Below are positions 21,536 through 31,113 of a stretch of DNA of 64,000 bases, in pieces. Position 1 is the stretch's first letter, and the number at the start of each line of letters is the position of its first letter. Origin of the DNA: Spirochaetales bacterium (GTDB lineage Bacteria; Spirochaetota; Spirochaetia; SZUA-6; DRHE01); the NCBI GenBank assembly GCA_030604195.1, contig JAUVWI010000002.1, positions 62,001 through 126,000 of the forward strand, read 5' to 3'. The notes beneath the pieces are model-generated. The model saw nothing but the letters and a program-made list of their open reading frames with translations, had not been told where the DNA came from and ran no database searches. The translations under genes and the position numbers were made by a program.

Positions 21536-21557
21536 TTTCTATTGGTGAGATAAGTTA

Positions 21558-22010
21558 ATGGATAACGCGGGTGATATTTTAAAAGCTCTATTAATACGTA
21601 ATGAGCTTATAGAAAAAGGGAGCAATTATTCATCTTTATTTAAAGGATGGGCCGGAATAGTTGGACCGCCGCTTATGGATCATTCACGGATAATAGATAT
21701 TACTAACGGTAATCTGCTGGTGGAGGTTGATCACCCGGGCTGGCTGCAAATTCTACATTTCAAGAAAAGACTATTCCTGAAAAAACTTAAAGGCAGATAT
21801 CCGGAACTTGATATTAAGGACCTTCATATAAAGGTTAATCTAAATTTTTCAGTTCTGCAGCCGGATAGGAAAACACCGGAAAAAAGAAAAATAGAGAATC
21901 CTGAGATTGATAGTATAGTCTCCCAGGTTAAAGAAGATGAATTGAAAGGACTGCTGAAAAACCTGTTTGTGACTGCTCTTAAACGTCAAAGCAAAGAAGA
22001 GGATTCTTAG
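21558..22010 (+). CDS. dciA: DciA-like (DUF721) replicative helicase loader
   Basis: The 150-residue protein contains the DUF721 core: FKGWAGIVGPPLMDHSRIIDI followed by NGNLLVEVDHPGWLQILHF, residues 25-75, then a basic, probably flexible tail. DUF721 proteins include DciA, which loads DnaB helicase in bacteria lacking DnaC or DnaI. The position behind recF in an initiation operon supports this role. GGTGAGA lies upstream of the ATG. Confidence 0.85.
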   Translation: MDNAGDILKALLIRNELIEKGSNYSSLFKGWAGIVGPPLMDHSRIIDITNGNLLVEVDHPGWLQILHFKKRLFLKKLKGRYPELDIKDLHIKVNLNFSVLQPDRKTPEKRKIENPEIDSIVSQVKEDELKGLLKNLFVTALKRQSKEEDS

Positions 22011-22045
22011 TCGAATAAAGCTGAACAGGAAGTCAATGCGCATAC

Positions 22046-22074
22046 TTGACAATTTTCTCACTTAAATTTATACT
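22046..22074 (+). promoter_or_regulatory. strong sigma-70-type promoter of the rpmH operon
   Basis: TTGACA (22046-22051), a 17-bp spacer and TATACT (22069-22074) form a near-consensus promoter in the 194-bp gap between dciA and rpmH. The predicted leader is about 120 nt. Confidence 0.8.
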
Positions 22075-22204
22075 TTTCTTACTAAGTTGGAGAAATAGAC
22101 CTGTCTTAGATAGACAAGTTATAAATAATAACTTTCAGGCTCAAGAGTTATATATTAATGATATATACATTACCTGTAGAGAAGATAGTAAGGAGTCAGT
22201 ATAA

Positions 22205-22360
22205 ATGAAGAGGACTTTTCAGCCCAGCAAGATGAAGAGGCGAAGAAAATTCGGTTTTAGAGCAAGAATGAAGACAAACGGCGGGAGGGCGGTCTTAAAG
22301 CGAAGGAGACAAAAAGGTAGAATAAAGCTTTCAGTTTCTGATGAGAAAAAACCTTACTAG
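22205..22360 (+). CDS. rpmH: 50S ribosomal protein L34
   Basis: The 51-residue basic protein begins [18 protein letters not shown] and contains the L34 core [15 protein letters not shown]. It extends slightly beyond the usual 44-46 residues with a SVSDEKKPY tail. AAGGAG lies upstream. Its 3' end overlaps rnpA by 20 bp in another frame, which explains the tail and links expression of the two. Confidence 0.97.
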   Translation: MKRTFQPSKMKRRRKFGFRARMKTNGGRAVLKRRRQKGRIKLSVSDEKKPY

Positions 22361-22682
22361 GCACGAAAGGTTAAAAAAAAGAAAAGAAATAAACAGGCTT
22401 TTCCAAATTGCAAAAAGAGTTAAGTGTTCCGGATTAAAACTACTTTATATAGAAAATCACTACCCGGTGAACCGAATTGCTGTATGTACGGCAAAGGGTT
22501 TCAAAATGGCTGTTGCCAGAAATAGAGAAAAAAGGATTTGCCGAGAGGCTTATCGTTTGCTTAAAAACGAGATTAAACCGGGGTATGATCTGGTAGTAGT
22601 TATTTACCCGGGAGCTTATATGTTTATTGAGAGATTCCAGCAGCTTCAGTCACTGTTAAAGCGCGCGGGATTGGTAAAATGA
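22341..22682 (+). CDS. rnpA: ribonuclease P protein component
   Basis: The 113-residue basic protein cofactor of RNase P, needed for tRNA 5' maturation. The family signature appears as [15 protein letters not shown] around residue 60, and the N-terminal [13 protein letters not shown] is typical. The start lies inside rpmH, and the stop overlaps the yidD ATG (ATGA), so rpmH, rnpA and yidD are tightly coupled. Confidence 0.95.
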   Translation: MRKNLTRHERLKKRKEINRLFQIAKRVKCSGLKLLYIENHYPVNRIAVCTAKGFKMAVARNREKRICREAYRLLKNEIKPGYDLVVVIYPGAYMFIERFQQLQSLLKRAGLVK

Positions 22683-22912
22683 GATATATTATCGCATTTT
22701 TCATAATATTATATCAAAAACTTATCTCTCCTTTATTGGGATCAAAGTGCCGTTTTTATCCAACCTGCTCCCAGTACAGTAAAGAAGCAGTGCTTGAACA
22801 TGGGGCCCTTAATGGTTCATTTCTTTCAATAAAGAGAATTATAAAGTGTCATCCCTTTCATGCAGGCGGATATGATCCTGTTCCTAAAAATTTATCAGAG
22901 AAGAGTGAATAA
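22679..22912 (+). CDS. yidD: YidD membrane protein insertion efficiency factor
   Basis: The 77-residue protein matches the YidD family: [20 protein letters not shown], then [12 protein letters not shown] and a C-terminal [13 protein letters not shown] motif. YidD is a small membrane-associated protein that helps YidC-mediated insertion. Its neighbours rnpA (4-bp overlap) and yidC (2-bp gap) are the usual ones. Confidence 0.95.
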   Translation: MRYIIAFFIILYQKLISPLLGSKCRFYPTCSQYSKEAVLEHGALNGSFLSIKRIIKCHPFHAGGYDPVPKNLSEKSE

Positions 22913-22914
22913 TT

Positions 22915-24741
22915 ATGGATAAAAGAACAATAATTGCTGTGGCATTATCGGTTGTCATCATTATTATAAGTATGGTTGCTCAGAATTATTTTTTCCCGCC
23001 ACCTGAGGTTATACCGGCAGGGGAGCAGGCGGAACAAACAACACAAAGCATCAAGCCCATCGCGAGTGAAGCGACCGAAGGGAGAACAGGTGAAATTACT
23101 GAAGCTGAAGATAAAACAACAGATAAAGTAACCCCGGAAGAACCGGCAGTTGAGGAGGTTCCTTCAGGTGCTGTAGCTGCAGAAGAAATCAGGGAAGAAA
23201 CCTATACTCTGGATACTAATGTTTTCAGAGTAACCTTTACCAACTGCGGTGGTGAAATAGAATCAATATTACTAAAAGGTTTCAGGAATACCGACGGCAC
23301 TCCGGTGGAAATGGTTCTCTCCGGAGATTCCGGTTATAATCCCTTCAGTATCCACTATAGTGATTTTGAAGGGGTTCCAATAGATGCACTGTTTAAGACT
23401 GTGCCGTCACTGACCGGAGATAAGGTTGAATTTTACCGGAATTTTGTCTCTTCATCCGGTGTCCCCTTTAGTTTAAGAAAAACCTATATTTTCAAACCTA
23501 ACGATTACTTGATAGAGCTTAGAATTTCAATCGAAAACAGTGTAAACGAGTATCCTGACCTTAATTTCAATGGGCTGGCCTATTCCCTGGGTTTTGGACC
23601 ACAGATTGGCCCGGAGTTCGAGAAATTAGACCGCAGGAATGAATTCAGGGATTACAGCTACTATGTCGACGGTAAGAAGAAAAAGGTGAAGATACCGAAA
23701 GAAGGTTTTCTGCAGTTAGAGGACAGGGTGAACTGGATTGCAATTGAAGGAAAATATTTTACCGCAATAGCAGTTCCGGATGCAACCCAATACCGGATTA
23801 CCTTCGATACCAGGCCGATCAATGGTGTTGAGGAGCGCTCAAGCTTCTATTTTGGCAGACCGGAAATTAAAAGCTCAAAGAATATTGATGTTTTTCGTTT
23901 TTATATAGGCCCCAAGAAGAGGGATATTTTATTAAAGTATAACGATCCAAAAAAGAATGGATTCGGAATGCAGGACATGCACTTTGAAGAGATAGTATCT
24001 TCTTCAATCATGTTGGGCTGGCTGGCAGATATACTTAAATTTCTCCTTGAGTTTTTCTATAAACTTATTCCAAATTACGGTCTTGCAATTCTTTTTTTAA
24101 CCATTGTAATTAAAATTGTTTTCTTTCCTTTGACGCATAAGAGTTTTGAGTCTACCGCCAAAATGGCTTCAGTTAATCCGATGATTACTGAAATCAAGCA
24201 AAAATATAAGAGCAACCCACAAAAAATGAATGCCGAGGTCGCTGCCCTTTATAAAAGGGAAGGAGTTAATCCGTTGGGCGGCTGTCTGCCGATGCTCCTG
24301 CAGTTGCCGATTTTCTTTGCCCTTTACAGATTGCTGAGTACCCACTTCGAGCTGCGCGGCGCCTCCTTTATTCAACCATGGATAACAGATCTTTCTGCTC
24401 CTGAGACAGTGTGGGATTTTTCACCCTTTGCCATTCCCATTGTGGGCTGGCATGATCTGCGTATTTTGCCATTCATTATGCTGGTAACCACTTTTATCCA
24501 ATCCAAACTTACCCAGACCGGAGATGCATCAAATCCAAACATGAAAATGATGACTTATATGATGCCGATAATGTTTTTCTTTATTCTTTACGATATGCCC
24601 TCCGGACTGGTGCTTTACTGGACAATGCAGAATATCTTATCTGTTTTTCAGCAGCTCTATATTAATAAAAAGCGTAAGAGAGATATTGATAAAGGAGGGA
24701 CAGCGCCGGCCAAAGGTAAGAAACCTAAAAGGGGGAAATAA
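22915..24741 (+). CDS. yidC: membrane protein insertase YidC
   Basis: YidC inserts proteins into the cytoplasmic membrane alone or with Sec. The 608-residue protein has an N-terminal anchor (residues 5-25), an acidic linker, a large periplasmic beta domain (about 95-345) and the conserved five-helix core from about 360, including FFPLTHKSFESTAKM, GCLPMLLQLPIFFALY and VLYWTMQNILSVFQQ. The C-terminal tail is lysine-rich. The long periplasmic domain marks the diderm type. Confidence 0.97.
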   Translation: MDKRTIIAVALSVVIIIISMVAQNYFFPPPEVIPAGEQAEQTTQSIKPIASEATEGRTGEITEAEDKTTDKVTPEEPAVEEVPSGAVAAEEIREETYTLDTNVFRVTFTNCGGEIESILLKGFRNTDGTPVEMVLSGDSGYNPFSIHYSDFEGVPIDALFKTVPSLTGDKVEFYRNFVSSSGVPFSLRKTYIFKPNDYLIELRISIENSVNEYPDLNFNGLAYSLGFGPQIGPEFEKLDRRNEFRDYSYYVDGKKKKVKIPKEGFLQLEDRVNWIAIEGKYFTAIAVPDATQYRITFDTRPINGVEERSSFYFGRPEIKSSKNIDVFRFYIGPKKRDILLKYNDPKKNGFGMQDMHFEEIVSSSIMLGWLADILKFLLEFFYKLIPNYGLAILFLTIVIKIVFFPLTHKSFESTAKMASVNPMITEIKQKYKSNPQKMNAEVAALYKREGVNPLGGCLPMLLQLPIFFALYRLLSTHFELRGASFIQPWITDLSAPETVWDFSPFAIPIVGWHDLRILPFIMLVTTFIQSKLTQTGDASNPNMKMMTYMMPIMFFFILYDMPSGLVLYWTMQNILSVFQQLYINKKRKRDIDKGGTAPAKGKKPKRGK

Positions 24742-24744
24742 AGG

Positions 24745-25416
24745 ATGGGTGTACAAGAATTCGAAGGAAAAAATGAACGAGAGGCAATTGATAACGCAAT
24801 CAAGGCGCTTGGCCTGAATAAGGAAGATATTGATATAGAAGTAGTGGAGGAAAAAAAGGGCAAACTATTCTTTGGCGGTGGCAAAGTCAGGATAAGAGTA
24901 CATATTGAGGAGGATGGCTTCGAACCTAAGAGCAGCCTGGAAGCAAAAGATGATTTTGAAAAGGAAGCTGTAAATTATGTTTCCCGGTTAATAGAAAAGA
25001 TTGGTATGGAAGCTGAGGTTCATATAGCTTATAGAGAAGAGCGTAAAATAGGCCTGGATATTGAAACTGATGATTCCGGTCTGCTTATTGGCAAGAGAGG
25101 AAAGACCCTTGAGGCCTTGCAGGTGATTACCAATATTGCCGCAGGCCGGAGGAGTAATGACAGCCGCCGTATAATAATTGATACCGAGGACTATAGAAGC
25201 AGAAGGGAGTCGAGTTTAGTGCGTTTTGCTCAATCAGCCGCCGAGCAGGTCAGGCGAACCGGCCGGCCGAGGTTACTGGAGGCAATGAATCCCTTTGAGA
25301 GAAGACTGGTCCACACCGCTTTAGGTGATTCAAAAGATGTTGAAACGATCAGTGAGGGAGATGGGCTTTATAAACGAATAAGAATATATTACCGCAGCTC
25401 TGAAAGAAAGCGGTAG
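24745..25416 (+). CDS. jag: Jag/KhpB RNA-binding protein
   Basis: The 223-residue protein has three domains in the usual order: Jag-N (residues 1-50, with LFFGGGKVRIRV), a KH domain (about 90-140, with GLLIGKRGKTLEALQ) and an R3H domain (about 165-220, with MNPFERRLVHTAL). It follows yidC by 3 nt, the common arrangement. KhpB proteins bind RNA and influence cell envelope synthesis. Last gene of the rpmH operon; it ends 13 bp from a convergent gene. Confidence 0.94.
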   Translation: MGVQEFEGKNEREAIDNAIKALGLNKEDIDIEVVEEKKGKLFFGGGKVRIRVHIEEDGFEPKSSLEAKDDFEKEAVNYVSRLIEKIGMEAEVHIAYREERKIGLDIETDDSGLLIGKRGKTLEALQVITNIAAGRRSNDSRRIIIDTEDYRSRRESSLVRFAQSAAEQVRRTGRPRLLEAMNPFERRLVHTALGDSKDVETISEGDGLYKRIRIYYRSSERKR

Positions 25417-25429
25417 AATTAAGTTGTAA

Positions 25430-27301
25430 TCAATAACGGATAAGAATCTTCTCAATCTCGGTTTTATGGGTTATTTTCAGGAACAGGGTCTGGGATTCAG
25501 CTTCATAGAACCAGCCGTCGCTGTATTGAAAATAGCGGACATCCGGTTGCCATAGTATTCCATGAAGTTCCAGATGGCTGAAGGGTTTCAAGCCCTGAAT
25601 AATTAAATAGTGACTTCCCTTTATCGGAAAGGATAGAGAAAAGCTGTATAGATCCTCGGCAATTATGATGTCGATAACTTGAGAGGCAGTCCATATCCAG
25701 GATCCGGGATATAGATAGCGGTATAAGGGAACTTCCCGGGGGAGATATCTATTATCAGCTATAAGGGGGTAAATATCTTCTGCAGGAATTATTCCTGATT
25801 GTTCAATTATTCTATTCTGATTGATCTTAAGGCGCAGGGGGAGGTGGCTGCTGTCAGGGGTATGGGTGGCTCTTCCCAGTGCGGAGAAGATCAGGTTTCT
25901 GCCTATAGCACTGAATACGGCTTCGTTGAGTAAATCCCCCAGCGAGAGAAGCAGACTTCCCCCTTTAATAGATAGATAGAGGTCTACATTATATTCTTCA
26001 TTTGTCACTACCGGCAATTCTGTTGCTTTTTCCTGAACCAGGAAAAAACCCTGACCAGTTTCGATTATTGCCGGCAACACTTTTTGGCTTAATATGTTCC
26101 AGATTTTTGAGGTGGTGGAGTCGCTGAAACCGATAAATGAGGAAATCTCTGAATAAAGATCCAGGAGAGCTATCAACTCTTCTGTTGACAACTCTTCAAT
26201 GTCTATACCATCTGTCAGGCGGATAACCTCTTCAATCAGAGAGAAGGGAGCGTGATTGAGAATGAAGCGAAGCAGATGTGGAAGCTGGAAAAGGGATAGA
26301 TCAGAATTTTTTATCATATCGGTAAGCTTTTCTATCTGGCTGGATTCCTGCCCCCGTGAGTAGTTATAATACTTTTGTAAGCCACCAAGATAGGGTGTGG
26401 TATACGCGGGAAGAAGCTCCCCGGGGTTAGCAGACATCACTCTTCTGAATTGTCTGACAGCGGGGAAAAAGATTTTCTGATAATCACCCTGAATAAGGGA
26501 TTCAGAAAAAAGAGCAGCTATTAAGCTTTCAACCTGCAATGGGCTTTCTGTGCCCTTGAATTCTCTTTTCTGCCAGTTTTGATAGGATTCATCAAGAAAG
26601 GTATTTAATCTGTCTTCGAATTCTTTTCTTTCAACGAAATATTCGCTTTTTGAAAACCAGTATAGGTAAGGATTCACTTTCCTGTTTACAGTACGTTCTA
26701 TATATACAGTAATTTTCTGATTATGGAGTTCTCTTTTTAAAGCAAGACGCTTTGTCTCAATATTTATATCTGAACCGTGAGGCAGGGATATAAAGTAGCT
26801 TCCGGAATCTGAATTGAGAGAGTATAACGGCAAGCCTGTTATTTTTTCTATTTTTGCTTTTATAATATCCAGGGGAATTGATAGGGTCAGGTAGTCCAGA
26901 TATTTAGAGGAAACAATGGGTTCCAGAGAAAGAGTGTCACCGGATTCATCTTTTATGGTAAAGCGTATTGTTAACCCCTCATCGAATTGAAGATCAATTC
27001 CCCTGGAAAAGGTATAGAATGATTTGACTGCCAGTTTTGTTTCTGTTTCATCTTCTGTTTGGATAATTAAGGGATTCTTTTTAGAAAAGTTAAACTCAAA
27101 ACCATTGATGTGAATATTTAAACTGTGAATTACCTGCTGATTAAGACCGCGGCCCTTTGAGCTTTCTCCTGAGATTACCAGGTTGCCTACTTTTTCGCTG
27201 AATTGTTCTTTTACCGAGAATTGCAGATAAAAAAAGAAGAGTACTACGCCAATATATAGTAATGGTATAAGCCAGTACCAGAATGAGAACTTTTTTTTCA
27301 T
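25430..27301 (-). CDS. membrane-anchored protein of unknown function
   Basis: This 623-residue protein is not recognised. It has one N-terminal membrane segment (WYWLIPLLYIGVVLFFFYL, residues 8-26) and a long, probably periplasmic remainder. Residues 40-200 look beta-rich; a helical region with many leucines follows (about 240-430); the end again looks beta-rich with several aromatic residues. No catalytic motif is evident. It is transcribed toward jag and is divergent from the TPR lipoprotein gene, so envelope work is the most that can be inferred. Confidence 0.7.
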   Translation of the reverse strand: MKKKFSFWYWLIPLLYIGVVLFFFYLQFSVKEQFSEKVGNLVISGESSKGRGLNQQVIHSLNIHINGFEFNFSKKNPLIIQTEDETETKLAVKSFYTFSRGIDLQFDEGLTIRFTIKDESGDTLSLEPIVSSKYLDYLTLSIPLDIIKAKIEKITGLPLYSLNSDSGSYFISLPHGSDINIETKRLALKRELHNQKITVYIERTVNRKVNPYLYWFSKSEYFVERKEFEDRLNTFLDESYQNWQKREFKGTESPLQVESLIAALFSESLIQGDYQKIFFPAVRQFRRVMSANPGELLPAYTTPYLGGLQKYYNYSRGQESSQIEKLTDMIKNSDLSLFQLPHLLRFILNHAPFSLIEEVIRLTDGIDIEELSTEELIALLDLYSEISSFIGFSDSTTSKIWNILSQKVLPAIIETGQGFFLVQEKATELPVVTNEEYNVDLYLSIKGGSLLLSLGDLLNEAVFSAIGRNLIFSALGRATHTPDSSHLPLRLKINQNRIIEQSGIIPAEDIYPLIADNRYLPREVPLYRYLYPGSWIWTASQVIDIIIAEDLYSFSLSFPIKGSHYLIIQGLKPFSHLELHGILWQPDVRYFQYSDGWFYEAESQTLFLKITHKTEIEKILIRY

Positions 27302-27397
27302 AGAGGTATAATTCTATCAACAGAACCTTAAAGATTCAAGGTTGTGTAAATTAAATAAGATAGATATATTAAACTACTTCTGTATTACGGGGGCGTG

Positions 27398-28777
27398 ATG
27401 TTGCGGGGAAGTTCGGCTTTAGCTTTAATAATGCTTTTTATCTTTTTGACCGGCTGCAGTTCAATAGAAAATGTTCCGGAAGAAGCTGTCGAAGATGAGC
27501 TGCCTTATGCGAGTATCAGCTTCTATATTTCGGTTGGTAATCCGGAAAAAGCGCTGTCAGAGTATAAGCAGGCTTCAGTAAAAGAACCGGAGAGCGAAGA
27601 AACCAGACTTCTTTATTCAAGGCTGTTACTGCTTGCCGGCAGACTGGAGGAGGCTCAAGCGGAACTTGATAAGCTTGTTGCCGCGGACCCGCAAAACACT
27701 GATGCTCTTTTTAATCTCTCTCTTATAGAGGGAATAAGAGGCAATCGGGGCGCTCAGAAAGAGTTTTTGCAAAAAATAATTGAGATAGATAAAGAACATG
27801 TTCAGGCTGCTGCGCACGCCTCATTGGGTGAGATCAGTCTAATAGAGGAAGATTATTCAAAGGCCCGCGAATATTTTGAAGGCGCTTTAAAAGTAGATCC
27901 GCAAAATACGGTTGCGTTAATGGGGCTGGGAAATATTTCGTTAAGAGAAGAAAAAAATGAAGAGGCTCTGAAGTTATTTGACAGGGTTTTAATAAATGAG
28001 CATGCTTTTTCTTTTGCCTATCTGGACAGATCAAAAGCCAGGAGGGCATTAGGGGATACCCCGGGGGCTCTGGCGGATATCACGGAAGCTATCAACCTGG
28101 ATAAGGAGTATTACTGGAATTATATTGACCGGGGCCGGCTGCTCATAGAGTTAAGACGCAAAGGGGATGCTTTAGCTGATTTTAATAAGGCGGTGCAAAT
28201 CGATCCTGATTATTTTATTGCCTATGTTTATCGAGCCGGACTGAATTATGAAGCGGATAAGATTAATGCAGCTATCAAAGATTATGAGAAGGTAATTGAA
28301 AAGAAACCGGATTATCACTTTGCCTATAGCCCTCTTGGCGAACTTTACTTTGTAACAGATAACTGGAGCCGTTCCGCAGAAATGTTTGAAAAAGCTTATG
28401 AGTATGATACTTTGGAATACTCTTATATTTTACTTAAAGCCCTGGCCCTTAAGCAGGGAACCATGGATAAAGAAGCGCGCAAGTACCTGGAGGGAATGAT
28501 AAAGCAGCTGCCGGGTGAATCATGGTATTATACTATAGCACGTTACCTGGCAGGAGCGGCGAGTGAATTTGCCGCAGTCAATGCTGCCAATAAAGAGAAG
28601 GATAAAATAATAAAAGGTCAGATGCTTTTTTATATAGGCAGTCAATTTTTATGTGAAGGTAAAACCGTAGCAGGCTTAAAATATTTGATTGAAGCAAGAG
28701 ATATCAAGGGTCAGGGAAGCATAGAGAGAAAGATAGCGCACTGGCTCTTACTGGAGGATAATCAGCAGGATGAATGA
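27398..28777 (+). CDS. TPR-repeat lipoprotein
   Basis: The start is a lipoprotein signal with lipobox LTGC near residue 20. From about residue 40 the protein consists of tandem 34-residue tetratricopeptide repeats (for example KAREYFEGALKVDPQNTVALMGLG). These form a scaffold for protein contacts at the outer face of a membrane. GTG 27395 and ATG 27398 are adjacent possible starts; ATG is preferred. The stop overlaps the downstream TraB-family gene by 8 nt, implying coupled translation and perhaps a joint role. Confidence 0.85.
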   Translation: MLRGSSALALIMLFIFLTGCSSIENVPEEAVEDELPYASISFYISVGNPEKALSEYKQASVKEPESEETRLLYSRLLLLAGRLEEAQAELDKLVAADPQNTDALFNLSLIEGIRGNRGAQKEFLQKIIEIDKEHVQAAAHASLGEISLIEEDYSKAREYFEGALKVDPQNTVALMGLGNISLREEKNEEALKLFDRVLINEHAFSFAYLDRSKARRALGDTPGALADITEAINLDKEYYWNYIDRGRLLIELRRKGDALADFNKAVQIDPDYFIAYVYRAGLNYEADKINAAIKDYEKVIEKKPDYHFAYSPLGELYFVTDNWSRSAEMFEKAYEYDTLEYSYILLKALALKQGTMDKEARKYLEGMIKQLPGESWYYTIARYLAGAASEFAAVNAANKEKDKIIKGQMLFYIGSQFLCEGKTVAGLKYLIEARDIKGQGSIERKIAHWLLLEDNQQDE

Positions 28778-29945
28778 ATCTATAACTAAAATAGTTCTAG
28801 GGGAACGGGAGTTTATACTTTTAGGCACTGCCCATATTTCCAGAGAAAGCGTGGAAGAGGTTAAGGAACTGATTACCGCGGAGCTGCCGGATCGGGTTTG
28901 TATTGAAATTGATCAATCCCGGTATAAATCCCTGGTTGAAAAAAGTCAGTGGAGCAATCTGAATATTTCGGCGGTACTAAAAGGGGGTAAAGGGTTTCTG
29001 CTGCTGGCAAATCTGGTACTTTCATCCTTTCAGAGAAAGCTGGGAATGGACCTTGGTATTAAACCCGGGGAAGAGATGGTAACGGCGATCAACCTTTCAA
29101 AAGAGCTCGACATTCCCTTTTCTCTTTGTGACAGAGATATTCAAATTACCCTAAAACGCGCCTGGGCAAAGTCCGGTTTCTGGGGAAAAAATAAAATGTT
29201 AGCCGCCATGATCTCTGCTGTTTTTTCCAACGAAAAGCTCAAAGAAGAGGACATTGAAAGTCTAAAAGAGAAGAGTGCATTACAGAATATGCTCAATGAG
29301 CTGGCGGAGTATTTGCCTGCGGTTAAAGAAGTGCTGATTGATGAACGTGACCGGTACCTGGCCACCAGGATCTTCACTTCAGCGGGCAAAAAAGTAGTGG
29401 CAATTATCGGCGCGGGACATGTTAATGGAATAATCAGGAATATGGAGGCATTGGACGCCGGTGATCTTAAAGCTGAGTTGTCATCCCTGGAGGAGATCCC
29501 GCCGGCCGGTAGGTTTTCTAAATTCATGCCCTATCTTGTACCCCTTTTAATATTGGGGCTGTTTGCCACAGGATTTTTGAGATCGGGCTTAAGTTTCAGC
29601 ATATCCATGATCTGGAAATGGATACTGGTAAATGGAACCCTCTCTTCAATCGGCGCTCTGATTGCCTTTGCCCACCCCCTTACTGTTATACTTGCCTTTG
29701 TGGCTGCGCCCATTACCTCGATTAATCCAACGGTCGGTGTCGGCCTGTTTACCGGTGTGCTGGAATCGATACTGAGAAAACCAAGGGTTTCAGATTTTGA
29801 GAATTTACCGGAAGACATACTAACCATAAGGGGATTCTTCAGGAATAGAATTACCCATATTCTATTAGTTTTTTTCTTTTCCAGCATAGGTAGTGTGGTG
29901 GGTACCTTTATCGGTATTCCCTATTTAACCTCCCTGCTGAGGTAG
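28770..29945 (+). CDS. traB: TraB-family integral membrane protein
   Basis: The 391-residue protein has the TraB/PrgY domain: GTAHISRESVEEV near residue 15, CIEIDQSRY near 45 and GAGHVNGI near 215, which hold the family's conserved Gly-x-x-His and Glu residues. The C-terminal 140 residues contain several hydrophobic helices. Enterococcal relatives block peptide pheromone activity, and related Tiki proteins are metal-dependent proteases; the role in spirochaetes is unknown. It overlaps the upstream TPR gene. Confidence 0.85.
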   Translation: MNESITKIVLGEREFILLGTAHISRESVEEVKELITAELPDRVCIEIDQSRYKSLVEKSQWSNLNISAVLKGGKGFLLLANLVLSSFQRKLGMDLGIKPGEEMVTAINLSKELDIPFSLCDRDIQITLKRAWAKSGFWGKNKMLAAMISAVFSNEKLKEEDIESLKEKSALQNMLNELAEYLPAVKEVLIDERDRYLATRIFTSAGKKVVAIIGAGHVNGIIRNMEALDAGDLKAELSSLEEIPPAGRFSKFMPYLVPLLILGLFATGFLRSGLSFSISMIWKWILVNGTLSSIGALIAFAHPLTVILAFVAAPITSINPTVGVGLFTGVLESILRKPRVSDFENLPEDILTIRGFFRNRITHILLVFFFSSIGSVVGTFIGIPYLTSLLR

Positions 29946-30005
29946 CAGGTGGCAAGACAGCTCTATTTGCTTGAAATTATAGTATAAGGATATTAGTATT
30001 AGCCC

Positions 30006-31085
30006 ATGGTTACCATGGAAATGATTAAGAAAATACCCAAGGTGGAACTTCACGATCATCTGGATGGCGGAGTGCGAGCATCGACAATTGTTGAGCTGGC
30101 CGCGGAGCAGAATATCGAGCTGCCTACGTACGATCCGGATGATCTTGCGGCCTGGTTCCAAAGGGGTGCAGACCGTAAAAGCCTGGCTCTATATCTGGAG
30201 GGTTTTGGTGTAACCCTGGCGGTTATGCAGACCCCCGAAGCTATTGAGCGGATTGCCTGTGAAACAATTGAAGACCTGGCTGCGGATAATGTGGTGTATG
30301 CCGAAATCCGCTTTGCCCCGGTGCTTAACCAGCAGCAGGGCTTAAACCTGGAGACCGTGGTTAAATCGGTATTACGGGGTCTGGAAGCGGGCAAAAGAAA
30401 AACCGGTGTAGATTATGGCTTGATTCTCTGTGCCATGAGAAACCAGTCGGTTTCACTGGAAACTGCCGAACTGGCCGTATCCTTTCGGGGAAAAGGCGTT
30501 GTGGGTTTTGATCTTGCCGGAGATGAGTATGGACACCCGCCCAAGAAACATCTCGATGCTTTTGAATATATACGTCAGAAAAACTTTAATATTACCATCC
30601 ATGCCGGAGAGGCTTTCGGTATGGAGTCAATATGGCAGGCAATTCAGCTATGCGGAGCTCACCGGATAGGCCATGCAACCAGGCTGCTCGAAGATATGAT
30701 GGTTGTTGGAACCAGGATCGAAAAGATGGGCTCCCTTTCCAACTATATTCGTGACAAGCGCATCCCTCTGGAGATGTGCCTCTCTTCAAATGTACAGACC
30801 GGTGTAGCCAATAATATTGATGAACATCCCTTCAACATCTACTACCGCAATAATTTCCGGGTGTCTCTCTGCACTGACAATCGATTAATGAGCAATACTA
30901 CCCTGGGAAAAGAGATGTCTCTGGCTGTTAAACACTTCAATCTTACATTGGGAGATCTGGAAAAAATAACCATTAATTCCATGAAGTCAGCTTTCGCCAC
31001 CCATGACGAACGCATAAGGATTATCTATGATATTCTTAAGCCCCGCTTTGCTCGCATGAGGGAAGAGATTACCTCTATCTCGTAA
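30006..31085 (+). CDS. add: adenosine deaminase
   Basis: This zinc enzyme converts adenosine to inosine and ammonia. The 359-residue protein has the metal-binding HxH in VELHDHLDGG near residue 15, the HAGE motif near residue 200 with its catalytic Glu, and CTDNRLMSNT near 290 with the metal-binding Asp. A stop two codons before ATG 30006 fixes the upper limit of the frame; a second ATG at 30018 (MIKKIPKVE) is possible. It precedes the dihydroorotate-dehydrogenase-like gene, so both may serve nucleoside use. Confidence 0.93.
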   Translation: MVTMEMIKKIPKVELHDHLDGGVRASTIVELAAEQNIELPTYDPDDLAAWFQRGADRKSLALYLEGFGVTLAVMQTPEAIERIACETIEDLAADNVVYAEIRFAPVLNQQQGLNLETVVKSVLRGLEAGKRKTGVDYGLILCAMRNQSVSLETAELAVSFRGKGVVGFDLAGDEYGHPPKKHLDAFEYIRQKNFNITIHAGEAFGMESIWQAIQLCGAHRIGHATRLLEDMMVVGTRIEKMGSLSNYIRDKRIPLEMCLSSNVQTGVANNIDEHPFNIYYRNNFRVSLCTDNRLMSNTTLGKEMSLAVKHFNLTLGDLEKITINSMKSAFATHDERIRIIYDILKPRFARMREEITSIS

Positions 31086-31113
31086 TTAAAAAAAAGGTTT
31101 TAAGGGGGAATAT

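Noticed and set aside
22130-22360. Possible riboswitch in the rpmH leader
   Set aside because: Only a promoter and plain leader are visible; no known aptamer core could be recognised.
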